A stretch of 62,520 nucleotides of DNA from SAR116 cluster bacterium AG-325-F22 (GCA_003282885.1 QBYJ01000005.1:1-62520); one strand, 5' to 3'. Shown: positions 1-8,555, counted from the first letter of the stretch. Program-made: numbers and translations. Notes: generated by a model from the letters alone, not told the origin.

Positions 1-174
1 AATAGTGAGCAGATTGTAAAACCTATGAATATGTTCTTTTGTTTTATTAATGACATGGAAACTCCTAAAAATAATTATTTGAAATTTTAATGCAGATAAC
101 ATGCCAATATAAGTTTTTTATTAATGGAAAATAAGTTAGAAATTAATTAAATTCTTATGATTAATTCAGTGCAA

Positions 175-192
175 TTGGCATTATTCTTGCCT
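175..192 (+). promoter_or_regulatory. sigma-54 (-24/-12) promoter for flhA
   Basis: The sequence TTGGCATTATTCTTGCCT matches the sigma-54 consensus TGGCAC-N5-TTGC. GG is at 177-178 and GC at 189-190, which is the required spacing. It lies about 87 bases before the flhA start. Sigma-54 control of flagellar genes is established in several alphaproteobacteria; use here is inferred. The rest of 1-263 holds no convincing gene. Confidence 0.7.
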
Positions 193-278
193 CTATAAGT
201 TCAAATATATTAGAAAATTAATTAAATAACTGATTTTATTGATTTTTTTTTAAAAAGTATGAATTGTTAGGAGATGTC

Positions 279-2399
279 ATGAATTTGACAAACATATTAG
301 GCGCTGAAATATTTTCTCCAGAAAAATTTAAACCATTTGGTTTGCCAATTGCCATTTTAATGTTGATGGTGATGATGGTAATACCCTTACCCTCTATATT
401 ACTAGATGTTTTTTTTACTACAAATATATTATTGTCTTTATTAATATTAATGGTATCTATCCACACTTTTAGACCGTTAGATTTTTCAAGTTTTCCTACT
501 GTTTTATTATTTGCTACTATTTTAAGGCTTGGCTTAAATGTAGCTTCGACAAGAATTGTACTTAGCGCAGGTCATACAGGTCCTGATGCAGCTGGAAAAG
601 TTATAGAAGCTTTTGGAGAATTTGTTATTGCCGGCAACTACGTTGTTGGTATTTTTGTTTTTGCTATACTTATAATTATAAATTTAGTTGTTATTACAAA
701 AGGTGCTGGAAGAGTTTCTGAAGTTTCAGCAAGATTTACACTTGATGCAATGCCAGGAAAACAAATGGCCATAGATGCCGACTTAAATGCAGGACTTCTG
801 ACTAGCGAAGAAGCAAAACAAAGAAGAGATGATATCGCTAAAGAAGCTGATTTTTATGGATCAATGGATGGCGCCTCTAAGTTTGTAAAGGGCGACGCTA
901 TTGCTGGTATTTTAATACTTCTTATTAATATAATTGGAGGTCTTATTATCGGGATAGCACAACACGATCTCCCAGTTTCAACAGCGGCAGAAAATTATAT
1001 TATATTATCAGTTGGCGATGGTTTAGTTGCTCAAATTCCATCACTTTTACTTGCCATTGCAACAGCGATCATTGTTACTAGAGTTTCAACTAGTCAAGAT
1101 CTTTCTAAACAGATTGGTTCACAAATAGGAGTCAAGCAAGCGTGGTTACCTAGCGCTTACGTATTATTTCTTTTAGGATTAATCCCTGGGATGCCAAATA
1201 CTTTATTCCTAATAGCTTCAGGTTTAACTTTTTTCATATGGTGGATCCTTAGAAAAAATAATGAAGCTCTAGATCACAATGAAAATATAATTTCTGAAAA
1301 TGTTAATGATCTTAAAAGTATAGAAAATGAAACTGATGAAAATAATATTTCTTTATCTGAAATTGCTGATAACTCAGCTATTTCAATGCAATTAGGTTAT
1401 GGCTTAATTCAACTTGTTGACGACGAAAATGATGGCCCTTTGATTGCCAGAATTACTGGAGTAAGAAAACAAATTTCAAAAGAATTAGGTTTTATTATTC
1501 CTCAAGTTAGAATAAGAGACGACTTAACTTTAGAAGCAAATCACTATAGAATTAAGATTGGACAAGAAATTGTCGCAGAGGATAAAATTTTTCCACAACT
1601 GCTTTTAGCAATTCCTGGAGATAATGCTCAAACAAAAATTGAAGGTACTGATGTAAAAGATCCAAGTTTCAACATGGATGCTACTTGGATTGAACCTCAC
1701 CAACAAGCTAGAGCAGAAAATTTAGGTTATATGGTTGTAGAACCTGAGGCTGTTATAGCTACTCATTTAAATCAAATTTTGTCTAAACAAGCGGCTGAGT
1801 TACTTGGTCAAGATGATGTCCAGACATTATTAGATAACTTAGCACAGTCTTCACCACAATTAGTCTCTTCAACTGTTCCAAAACTAGTACCATTGAATGT
1901 TCTTACAACTATTCTGAAAACTTTATTAGCTGAAAAAATGCCAATAAGTGATTTGAAACGTATACTAGAATCACTAGCTTCTCAAAATGTCAAAAACATG
2001 ACCCCAATAGAATTGGCTGAAGCTATTAGACCCACAATATCAGGGTTATTAATCCAACAAATCGCACCCCTTAATAGTCCACTTCCAGTGATAACTTTTT
2101 CAGCAGACTTAGAGCAAATGATAGTAAATGTGGCTAAACAAACTGGTGCGAATGGGTTAATTCTTGAAGCTAGCCTAATACAAAAAATAGTATCTGGTAT
2201 AAATAATATTATGGAAAAAATGCAAAGTGAAAATAGAAAAGCAGTTATGATTACTGCGCCAGTAATTAGAAGAGATTTATCTCATATGCTTAGGCAACAT
2301 ATTCCAACGTTAGATGTGCTTTCTTTCACCGAGTTACCTGACAACAAAAAGGTAGAAGTAGTAGCTAATATTGGTTCTGAAGAAGAAAATAAAAATTAA
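279..2399 (+). CDS. flhA: flagellar biosynthesis protein FlhA (type III export gate)
   Basis: FlhA is the large inner-membrane subunit of the flagellar type III export apparatus; its cytoplasmic domain docks substrate-chaperone complexes. The product is 706 aa, normal for the family. The N-terminal half carries about eight hydrophobic segments with the conserved block ATILRLGLNVASTR and the FHIPEP-type signature around GKQMAIDADLNAG. The C-terminal half is the soluble docking domain. The start is the ATG at 279, because AGGAGA lies at 269-274; an in-frame TTG at 264 is upstream of that ribosome site. A sigma-54 promoter lies at 175-192, and flhF follows after 27 bases. Confidence 0.97.
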   Translation: MNLTNILGAEIFSPEKFKPFGLPIAILMLMVMMVIPLPSILLDVFFTTNILLSLLILMVSIHTFRPLDFSSFPTVLLFATILRLGLNVASTRIVLSAGHTGPDAAGKVIEAFGEFVIAGNYVVGIFVFAILIIINLVVITKGAGRVSEVSARFTLDAMPGKQMAIDADLNAGLLTSEEAKQRRDDIAKEADFYGSMDGASKFVKGDAIAGILILLINIIGGLIIGIAQHDLPVSTAAENYIILSVGDGLVAQIPSLLLAIATAIIVTRVSTSQDLSKQIGSQIGVKQAWLPSAYVLFLLGLIPGMPNTLFLIASGLTFFIWWILRKNNEALDHNENIISENVNDLKSIENETDENNISLSEIADNSAISMQLGYGLIQLVDDENDGPLIARITGVRKQISKELGFIIPQVRIRDDLTLEANHYRIKIGQEIVAEDKIFPQLLLAIPGDNAQTKIEGTDVKDPSFNMDATWIEPHQQARAENLGYMVVEPEAVIATHLNQILSKQAAELLGQDDVQTLLDNLAQSSPQLVSSTVPKLVPLNVLTTILKTLLAEKMPISDLKRILESLASQNVKNMTPIELAEAIRPTISGLLIQQIAPLNSPLPVITFSADLEQMIVNVAKQTGANGLILEASLIQKIVSGINNIMEKMQSENRKAVMITAPVIRRDLSHMLRQHIPTLDVLSFTELPDNKKVEVVANIGSEEENKN

Positions 2400-2426
2400 C
2401 TTTTAATTAAAGTACGGAGAAAAAAA

Positions 2427-3617
2427 ATGACACAACATAAAGTAATTGCAGAGGATAGTCTATCCGCAATGGATGAAATTTCTAAAGTACTTGGAAAAGA
2501 TGCGGTCATCCTAAAAACAAGAAAAGTTAATGGAAAGATTGAAATATTAGGGTCTAATAATATTGAAGATATTGCTTCATCTAATGCAAAAAAAATTATT
2601 AAACAAAAAGCTAATTTTAGTCATTTATTTTCAAATCACAAATTAGAACAAGGAATTCAAAATAGGAAATTGAATAATGTATTTGAAGAAAAAAAACAAA
2701 AAGATAATGAACATTTACAAAACGTAAATGAAGCAAATATTAAAAATTTAGATTCTGAATATATTGACGTAAATACATTTTCTAAATTCACAAATAAAAT
2801 AGAAAATCTACTTAAAAATATGATTGTTTCAGATATTGATTACTTATCTCAATCTTTCGATAAATCTCTTACTATCGATTTATTAAAAAAAGGATTCTCA
2901 AAAAATATAATATCAGAGTTTCAAGAAAAAATTGTCAATAAAGATAACATTGATCCTGAATTATTTTTTTATCATTATTTGGCCAAAAAATTAGTTATGC
3001 CTTACGAAGAACAAATATCAAACTCTGAAGTAATTTTTGTTAATGGTCCTAGTGGTTCAGGAAAAACTACTTTATGTTCAAAGATTGCTTCATATATCTT
3101 AGATAATAAGCTTGTTGCAAATGATAAACATAAAGTATCAATTGTTAATTTTGCACCGAAATCATCAAATCATTCTGAACTTATGAACTTTGGAAGATTG
3201 TTAAACTTAAACATTTCTTCAATTTCATCTGTAGAAGATATTGTTAAATTTATTGACATAAATAAAGGTCATAAAAAATTAATAATAGATGTATCGCAAG
3301 AGGTCATTAACACCACAAGTTTCATCGAATATTTAGAAAAAATTACTTTAAATAAAAATTGTTCTAATTTAATTGCACTTCCTGCAAGTACAAATAAAAA
3401 TATGATAAAATCTATAATGAATTTCTATAAAAGCTCTTTCCCAACAATTGGTCTCACAAAACTAGATGAAGCCAATATAAGCGCAGAAGAGTTGTCAATT
3501 TTAAGCGAATTAAATTGTAAAATTGGTATTCTGTCAGGATCAAGGTCCATAATAGGGTCTATAGCTTTTGCTAAAAGAGAAGTTTTGGCACAATATATGA
3601 AAGATATGAGTATATAA
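2427..3617 (+). CDS. flhF: flagellar SRP-type GTPase FlhF, with degenerate G2/G3 motifs
   Basis: FlhF is an SRP-family GTPase that sets flagellar position and number together with FlhG. The 396-aa product has the usual N-terminal region, a charged linker (about 70-110), and a GTPase domain with P-loop GPSGSGKTT at 207-215 and G4 motif TKLD at 344-347. Two motifs are unusual: the DTxR-type motif after the second strand reads NFAP (about 241-244), and the DTAG motif reads DVSQ at 288-291. Nucleotide binding is therefore likely kept, while hydrolysis is doubtful. It sits between flhA and flhG with a good ribosome site (CGGAG). Confidence 0.93.
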   Translation: MTQHKVIAEDSLSAMDEISKVLGKDAVILKTRKVNGKIEILGSNNIEDIASSNAKKIIKQKANFSHLFSNHKLEQGIQNRKLNNVFEEKKQKDNEHLQNVNEANIKNLDSEYIDVNTFSKFTNKIENLLKNMIVSDIDYLSQSFDKSLTIDLLKKGFSKNIISEFQEKIVNKDNIDPELFFYHYLAKKLVMPYEEQISNSEVIFVNGPSGSGKTTLCSKIASYILDNKLVANDKHKVSIVNFAPKSSNHSELMNFGRLLNLNISSISSVEDIVKFIDINKGHKKLIIDVSQEVINTTSFIEYLEKITLNKNCSNLIALPASTNKNMIKSIMNFYKSSFPTIGLTKLDEANISAEELSILSELNCKIGILSGSRSIIGSIAFAKREVLAQYMKDMSI

Positions 3618-3629
3618 AAGGGATTTGTT

Positions 3630-4409
3630 ATGACTACAACAATTGCAATTGCTTCAGGAAAAGGTGGTGTAGGTAAAACCACTATAGCTGTGAATATTTC
3701 TTTGGCTCTAGCTAAACAAAATAAAAATACACTGCTTTTAGATGCAGATTTAGGTATGGCAAATTCACATATTCTCTTGGGTATAAATCCTAAATATTCA
3801 TTAGAGGATTTTGTATCAGGAAATAAATCTTTAGATGAAGTAATTACAAGCACGAAAGATAAATTAAAATTTGTCTCAGGAGGTAGTGCAATTAATCATC
3901 TTTTGAATCTAAGTGATTTGGAAAGACATAAAATAATACAAAGCTTTAGTAATATAAAAAACAAACCTGATTATATGATAATCGACGTTGGAGCAGGTGC
4001 TGAATCATCTTCGTTAACTTTTATGGCATCTTCAGACAAAGTTATTGTAGTTGTCACTGCTGAACCTACTAGTTTCATTGATGCATATGGATTAATTAAA
4101 ACTTCTTTTTTAGATTATAAAATGAATAACTTTGGTGTGATTGTTAATATGGCCCATTCTCAAATTCAAGCGAAATTAAATTTTGATAAGTTTAGGGCCA
4201 TTACTCAAAAATTTTTAGATGTTAATTTAAAATTTATTGGAGGTGTTATTTCTTCTCAAAGAATTAAAAACTCAATCATTACTCGAAAACCTATTATGTC
4301 AGGGAATCCAAATAAGAGCCCAGATGTAGAAAGTTTTTTATCCTTAGGCTCAAACACGTCTTCTTTAAATATAAATAAAACTGGAACAATTAAATTTTTT
4401 GACAAATAA
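3630..4409 (+). CDS. flhG: MinD/ParA-family ATPase FlhG (FleN), flagellar number regulator
   Basis: This is a 259-aa P-loop ATPase with the deviant Walker A motif KGGVGKTT near the N-terminus, a following LLLDADLGMAN segment and the switch region MIIDVGAGAE. These are hallmarks of the MinD-like FlhG/FleN/YlxH group. FlhG limits flagellar number and antagonises FlhF. It starts 12 bases after flhF and is followed by fliA, the classical order flhA-flhF-flhG-fliA. A membrane-targeting helix at the C-terminus is not obvious. Confidence 0.94.
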   Translation: MTTTIAIASGKGGVGKTTIAVNISLALAKQNKNTLLLDADLGMANSHILLGINPKYSLEDFVSGNKSLDEVITSTKDKLKFVSGGSAINHLLNLSDLERHKIIQSFSNIKNKPDYMIIDVGAGAESSSLTFMASSDKVIVVVTAEPTSFIDAYGLIKTSFLDYKMNNFGVIVNMAHSQIQAKLNFDKFRAITQKFLDVNLKFIGGVISSQRIKNSIITRKPIMSGNPNKSPDVESFLSLGSNTSSLNINKTGTIKFFDK

Positions 4410-4432
4410 TCTAACTTTATAAGAGTTTTAAT

Positions 4433-5137
4433 ATGAATAGTTATTCTAAAATAGTAAGTCCAAATATTAATCAATTAATACGAAATCATACAAATTTAGT
4501 TAAAAAAATTTCGTGGCATCTTCATGGTCGTGTGAACTCAATAATTGAAATAGAAGACATTATTCAAATTGGAATGCTTGGATTAATATCAGCTGCACAA
4601 AACTATATTCCTCAAAAAGACGCTTCATTTGCTTCTTATGCAAGTATAAGAGTAAAAGGAGAAATTTTAGATTTTCTTAGAAAGAGTTCAAATTTAGATA
4701 GAACAACAATTTCAATTAAGAAAAATGCCGAAAAAGCTTCAAATATGTTACGTAATAAATTAGGTCGTGAACCATTTCATAATGAAGTTGCAGTTGAACT
4801 AGGTATAACTACTGAAAAATATTTTGAATGGTCTCATGCATTTGAAGCTAGTGTAATTAAGAGTTTAGACGATTCATATGATGAATACTCTAATTGGTTT
4901 GTTACAAGTGAATTGAATCCAGAAGAACAAATAAATGATGAAGAATTAAGAAATAATTTAAAAGGAGTTCTAAAAAAACTCGAAGGCAAAGAAGCTCTCA
5001 TAATACAATTATATTTTGTTGAAGAATTAAATATTTACGAAATTGCTGAAGTAATGGAGGTTTCTACTGGAAGAGTTTCACAAATAAAAACTTCTGCAAT
5101 AAAAAAAATAAGAGAACAATTACAAAAAGAAAATTAA
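4433..5137 (+). CDS. fliA: RNA polymerase sigma-28 factor for flagellar genes (FliA)
   Basis: The 234-aa protein has the sigma-70 family regions in order. Region 2 includes EDIIQIGMLGLISAAQNY and FASYASIRVKGEILDFLR. Region 3 includes the GREPFHNEVAVELGI stretch. Region 4 ends with an HTH, EIAEVMEVSTGRVSQIKTSAIKKI. The size and the GEILDFLR pattern fit FliA, which transcribes late flagellar and chemotaxis genes. It follows flhG by 23 bases. The usual anti-sigma FlgM was not seen in the window. Confidence 0.93.
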   Translation: MNSYSKIVSPNINQLIRNHTNLVKKISWHLHGRVNSIIEIEDIIQIGMLGLISAAQNYIPQKDASFASYASIRVKGEILDFLRKSSNLDRTTISIKKNAEKASNMLRNKLGREPFHNEVAVELGITTEKYFEWSHAFEASVIKSLDDSYDEYSNWFVTSELNPEEQINDEELRNNLKGVLKKLEGKEALIIQLYFVEELNIYEIAEVMEVSTGRVSQIKTSAIKKIREQLQKEN

Positions 5138-5144
5138 ATCTATA

Positions 5145-5525
5145 ATGCAAAAATTAGAGATGCTTATTAAAACTGTAGACGCGCATTACGACAGCCTACA
5201 CCAAATACAATGTTACTATTTATCATGCAGCCTTTTAAACATAGCTAGAGGTACTTGCAATATGATGATTGTTAATGATACTAGTAATTTTACTAATAAA
5301 ATAACTATAAAATTTGAAAGAGCCGTTATGTCAGGTTCTATACAAGTGACAAACGATTTTTTCATCTCATTACAAACTCAGCTATCCGTTAAAAATGAAC
5401 GTCCAGCTAGATTAGAATTAGTTATTAATGATAAGTTAAATATCAATAAAAACGGGATTTTATTTCTAGAGCAAGAACTAACTTCAGATATAATTGAGTA
5501 TAAATTTTTTATACCTCTTTTGTAA
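5145..5525 (+). CDS. uncharacterised protein co-encoded with fliA
   Basis: I do not recognise this 126-aa protein. It starts 7 bases after the fliA stop, so it is almost certainly co-transcribed and probably translationally coupled, since no clear ribosome site is visible. It has no signal peptide or membrane segment. The N-terminal third carries three cysteines; the rest looks like a mixed alpha/beta fold. Its place after flhF-flhG-fliA suggests a flagellar or chemotaxis role, which is inference. An internal ATG at 5160 is an alternative start. Confidence 0.75.
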   Translation: MQKLEMLIKTVDAHYDSLHQIQCYYLSCSLLNIARGTCNMMIVNDTSNFTNKITIKFERAVMSGSIQVTNDFFISLQTQLSVKNERPARLELVINDKLNINKNGILFLEQELTSDIIEYKFFIPLL

Positions 5526-5560
5526 AAAAATTGAATATTTATACTAAATAATATATGAAA

Positions 5561-6367
5561 TTAGCCGTCAATTAATCTTTTTGTTATATCAATCTCGGTT
5601 TGAAGGAGTCTGGAAACACCTGAAAATGCTTGTTGTGTTTTTAGCATTGTTACCATTTCGGACGTAATATCTACATTCGCTCTTTCTAGGTTCCCTGCTT
5701 CAATTTTACCAAATGATTTTTCCATAGCAATACCATATTTAGGCTCACCAGATTTAGCATTAAATTTATAACGATTATTGCCAACTGGATTTAAACCTGG
5801 TTCATTAATAAAAGATGCAAGTCCAAAACTACCTATAACCTCTTCATCATCTAATCCATATGTTGCTGTAATTTTTCCTTTTGAGTCCACATTAATATTT
5901 GATATTATAGAAATATTATTAGTTGACTCATTAACTTTTTGTGTTGGAATAATAAGATTGATTAATCCCCCTCTTGCTTCACCAAGAAAGCCCATTACAC
6001 TTAATCCATCACTAGTTACAACTTCTCCATTAGCCTTTAAATTAAAAGATCCGTCTCTAGTATAAAAAGGATTATCAACTTGATCGCCTTGTACAACTGT
6101 AAAAAAACCTCGACCAGTAACGGCTAAATCAAGAGCTCCACCAGTAGCTTGCAGTGCACCTTGTTTCATTTGTAAACGTGGTTCGCTAATATTTACACCT
6201 TGACCAGAAAACTTGTTAGGATCTGTTGAATTATGCATTGAGTAAATATGTTCAAAATTTGTACTAGTTTTTTTAAAACCTGTGCTATTTGCATTTGCAA
6301 TATTATTAGAGACTATTCCCATTTCGTTGGTATTAGCATTTAAAGCACTTTTTAAAATTGATAACAT
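5561..6367 (-). CDS. flagellar basal-body rod/hook protein (FlgF/FlgG family)
   Basis: This is a rod or hook subunit exported by the flagellar type III system. The 268-aa product has the N-terminal family signature VSNNIANANSTGFK, which forms the coiled-coil with the C-terminal helix. A middle region contains GRGFFTVVQGD and FYTRDGSFNL, and the C-terminal box is around NVDITSEMVTMLKTQQAF. Length fits FlgF or FlgG better than the hook protein FlgE. An in-frame ATG at 6397 exists, but the ribosome site AGGAG just before 6367 supports the shorter form. It points against fliA and has its own sigma-54 promoter. Confidence 0.9.
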   Translation of the reverse strand: MLSILKSALNANTNEMGIVSNNIANANSTGFKKTSTNFEHIYSMHNSTDPNKFSGQGVNISEPRLQMKQGALQATGGALDLAVTGRGFFTVVQGDQVDNPFYTRDGSFNLKANGEVVTSDGLSVMGFLGEARGGLINLIIPTQKVNESTNNISIISNINVDSKGKITATYGLDDEEVIGSFGLASFINEPGLNPVGNNRYKFNAKSGEPKYGIAMEKSFGKIEAGNLERANVDITSEMVTMLKTQQAFSGVSRLLQTEIDITKRLIDG

Positions 6368-6392
6368 ATTAATTCTCCTATATATTAGAAAC

Positions 6393-6408
6393 AGCAAAAT
6401 TTATGCCA
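6393..6408 (-). promoter_or_regulatory. sigma-54 (-24/-12) promoter for the FlgF/FlgG-type gene
   Basis: Read on the minus strand, TGGCATAAATTTTGCT has GG and GC at exactly the -24/-12 spacing. It lies about 25 bases before the ATG at 6367, giving a leader of roughly 15 bases. It is the second such promoter beside a flagellar gene in this window, which strengthens both. Confidence 0.7.
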
Positions 6409-6505
6409 TTGACTTTATATTTGATTAAATTTTATAAACATATGGAAAATTTGAACGTAATATCATTTAGGATTATTTGTTTATAAATCTGGAGAATATT
6501 TTAAA

Positions 6506-6904
6506 ATGAGCATACCCTCTAAAAGTACAGATTTAGTTAAATTCAATAAAAAAAAATCTAATCTACCAATAAAATTTGAACAAAATGAAGCTAAGCAAGC
6601 TCTTGAATTGGTTGATAAAGACTTAATTTTAAAAAACAGGGAAGATGTTAAAAAATATTTACCTGATATATTAGGAAGAGTTTTGGCTAGAATCTGGATT
6701 GACAAATCTTTTAAAGATAGTTTTAAATCCAATCCTAAAGAAGTTTTAAAAGCCAATGGTGTTTATTTACCCGATGACATGATATTGGAGTTCCAAAAAC
6801 CAAATTCTGACAGGCCTAAAATTATTGTTTACGAAAAAAAAGAAAAATCAAATTTTAAGGTTAGGGTTGTACAGTTACAATTAGTTATGTTAGCAGGCAG
6901 ATAG
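6506..6904 (+). CDS. NHLP (nitrile-hydratase-leader) domain protein, possible RiPP precursor
   Basis: The 132-aa protein has a C-terminal segment (about 51-105) that matches my knowledge of nitrile-hydratase alpha-like leader peptides: an ARIWIDKSFKDSF helix, then NPKEVL, then GVYLPDDM and a hydrophobic/charged strand. In such families the leader precedes a short modified core. Here the tail after the leader is about 18 residues, ending VMLAGR, with no Cys, Ser-rich or Thr-rich core; its only Ser is at the leader boundary. No cyclodehydratase, lanthionine synthetase or exporter is in the window. It could be an orphan precursor, a repurposed leader-fold protein, or a partner of the next two genes. 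Ribosome site CTGGAG precedes the ATG. Confidence 0.7.
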   Translation: MSIPSKSTDLVKFNKKKSNLPIKFEQNEAKQALELVDKDLILKNREDVKKYLPDILGRVLARIWIDKSFKDSFKSNPKEVLKANGVYLPDDMILEFQKPNSDRPKIIVYEKKEKSNFKVRVVQLQLVMLAGR

Positions 6905-6906
6905 AG

Positions 6907-7542
6907 TTGTTAGACTTTTTGAAAACTAATTTCAAATTCATAAAATATTTAATAAGTATTATATCAATAATTTTGTTATTTATAATATCTTCATTTTCCA
7001 TAGCTGAAGAAAAAAATGTAGACATCAAAATTATTTATAAACTTTTACAAGAAAAAAAATTCAAAGAGGGCATTCAAAAATTAGAGGTTCTGTCAAATAA
7101 TAATAATATTCAAGCACAACTCCTTATCTCAAAAATTTTGTTTGCTGGAGATCTTACTCCGCAAGACTTTGAAAACTCCTATTTTTGGGCCTCTTCAGCT
7201 TTGTTAGGTGGATTGAAAAAATCAAACAAAATTCTTGAGAAACTAGATAAATATCTTTCAGAAGAACAAATAAATAAAATCAAAGAAAAACTCAGAACTT
7301 TTTTAGAAAAAAGAGCCATAGATAATGACAAAAGAGCTATAGTCCAAATTGCAAAATTATTCGAAAATTATATAGATCCTCCTGACATGATTAACGCATA
7401 CACATGGTATAATATAGCTGTAGCTCAAGGTATCAAGTCAGCTAAATCTAAAAGAGATGAAATTTTAAGTGAACTGAATGAGAAAGATTTACTTGAAGCT
7501 CAATCTTTATCAATTAAACTATTTAAACAAATTAATAATTAA
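6907..7542 (+). CDS. secreted or anchored Sel1/TPR-like repeat protein
   Basis: The 211-aa protein has an N-terminal signal segment (hydrophobic about 12-32, ending SIAEEK). It then has helical repeats of Sel1-like character: QAQLLISKILFAGD...ENSYFWASSALLGG and VQIAKLFENY...NAYTWYNIAVAQG. Such proteins usually mediate protein contacts in the periplasm. Translation appears to start at TTG 6907, two bases after the previous stop, suggesting coupling to the NHLP gene. The partner is unknown. Confidence 0.72.
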   Translation: MLDFLKTNFKFIKYLISIISIILLFIISSFSIAEEKNVDIKIIYKLLQEKKFKEGIQKLEVLSNNNNIQAQLLISKILFAGDLTPQDFENSYFWASSALLGGLKKSNKILEKLDKYLSEEQINKIKEKLRTFLEKRAIDNDKRAIVQIAKLFENYIDPPDMINAYTWYNIAVAQGIKSAKSKRDEILSELNEKDLLEAQSLSIKLFKQINN

Positions 7543-7553
7543 TGGAGATATTT

Positions 7554-7739
7554 ATGAAATATAAAGTTCATTGGTTAATTGACGGTCTTATAGAGGTTGA
7601 AGCTACTGATACAGATTCAGCTGAAAAAATTATTAAAGAAAAAATAGAAACATTTGTAAGTAAAAATTCAGTCTTTTTTGAAGAAGTTGGAGCCAAAGCT
7701 GTACAAGGTCAAGCATATTTGCCAGGAAATGATGAATAA
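7554..7739 (+). CDS. small uncharacterised protein (61 aa)
   Basis: This small acidic protein begins MKYKVHWLIDGLIEVEATD, a beta-strand followed by an amphipathic helix (SAEKIIKEKIETFV), and ends in a GQAYLPGNDE tail. I do not know its function. The start at 7554 is chosen because GGAG lies at 7543-7546. It follows the Sel1-like gene closely and is probably in the same operon. Confidence 0.65.
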   Translation: MKYKVHWLIDGLIEVEATDTDSAEKIIKEKIETFVSKNSVFFEEVGAKAVQGQAYLPGNDE

Positions 7740-7752
7740 TTGGTAGGAATTT

Positions 7753-8052
7753 ATGATGCTAAGTTATAAATATAATAAATTATGTGTTTCTTTATTTTTA
7801 ATAAGTTTATGTTTCTGTACATCACATTCTTATTCAAAAGGAAAAATTTATGGAAAGTCTAAAACCCTATCTAAAGAATATATCAAATATGAAAACTGTC
7901 GTCTTAGAAAAACATTAATAAATATGAAAGATGGTCAAAAAGATGGTTATAAATGCATATACAAAAGACAAGGAAAAGGAAAAGATGTTACAGTTTTTCA
8001 ACCATCACCGATATGTCAAAAATCATTTAAATGCAAAACTGAAGTCCAATAA
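7753..8052 (+). CDS. small secreted lysine/cysteine-rich protein
   Basis: The 99-aa product has a signal peptide (about 1-29, containing LCVSLFLISLCF). The mature part is strongly basic with four cysteines (in ENCRL, YKCIY, PICQK and FKCKT), which could pair as two disulfides. No family is recognised. It starts 13 bases after the previous gene, with AGGA before tandem ATGs, so either Met could be used. It is likely the last gene of the 6506-8052 group. Confidence 0.65.
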   Translation: MMLSYKYNKLCVSLFLISLCFCTSHSYSKGKIYGKSKTLSKEYIKYENCRLRKTLINMKDGQKDGYKCIYKRQGKGKDVTVFQPSPICQKSFKCKTEVQ

Positions 8053-8073
8053 AAAATTTATTTAGATACAATA

Positions 8074-8089
8074 TTTTAGTATACTAAAA
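8074..8089. repeat. perfect 16-bp palindrome between two genes
   Basis: TTTTAGTATACTAAAA reads identically on both strands. It lies in the 130-base gap between the secreted protein and the coiled-coil gene. It has no following T-tract, so it is more likely an operator than a terminator. Chance occurrence in AT-rich DNA is possible. Confidence 0.35.
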
Positions 8090-8182
8090 ATATAACATAC
8101 TATATGTTGTGTGAATCTAATATTTTTACAATAAAATCAGTTATTTATAGGCAAAAGCTACATTTTGTATTAATATTAAAAA

Positions 8183-8542
8183 ATGGATAATTATGAAATT
8201 AATATTTTAAGAAGAGATGGCAACTGGAAAAAAGTTAAGCCAGACGATTTAATTATGGAAAGTATAGAAGATAATGATGAAGCTAAAAAGGAAGATATAA
8301 ATACAAAAGATACAGAACCCAAAGATAATTTTATAAACTACATAGATGAAATAAACTCAATTATTAGTAAGTTAGAAATTTTAGAAAATGAGAAAAATAT
8401 ATTAAAAAATCAACTTAAAAACTATGAACAAGAATTCATTAATAAAAAGAAAAATGCTGAACATAGAATAATTTTAATTTCTCGGGAAAAAGAAATGATT
8501 GAAAAAACTATTGGTGTAATTAAAAATCTAAAAACATTTTAG
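8183..8542 (+). CDS. coiled-coil protein paired with a ParA-like ATPase
   Basis: The 119-aa protein has a short N-terminal motif (NYEINILRRDGNWKKV), a very acidic linker (about 26-50) and a long C-terminal coiled coil from about 52 to the end. I do not recognise a family. It lies 13 bases upstream of the ParA-like gene. Small coiled-coil partners beside ParA/MinD ATPases often act as cargo adaptors; that role here is inferred from position and shape. Confidence 0.68.
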   Translation: MDNYEINILRRDGNWKKVKPDDLIMESIEDNDEAKKEDINTKDTEPKDNFINYIDEINSIISKLEILENEKNILKNQLKNYEQEFINKKKNAEHRIILISREKEMIEKTIGVIKNLKTF

Positions 8543-8555
8543 TATGGAGATATAA

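Noticed and set aside
264-278. TTG at 264 as the flhA start.
   Set aside because: The AGGAGA ribosome site lies downstream of it and directly serves the ATG at 279.
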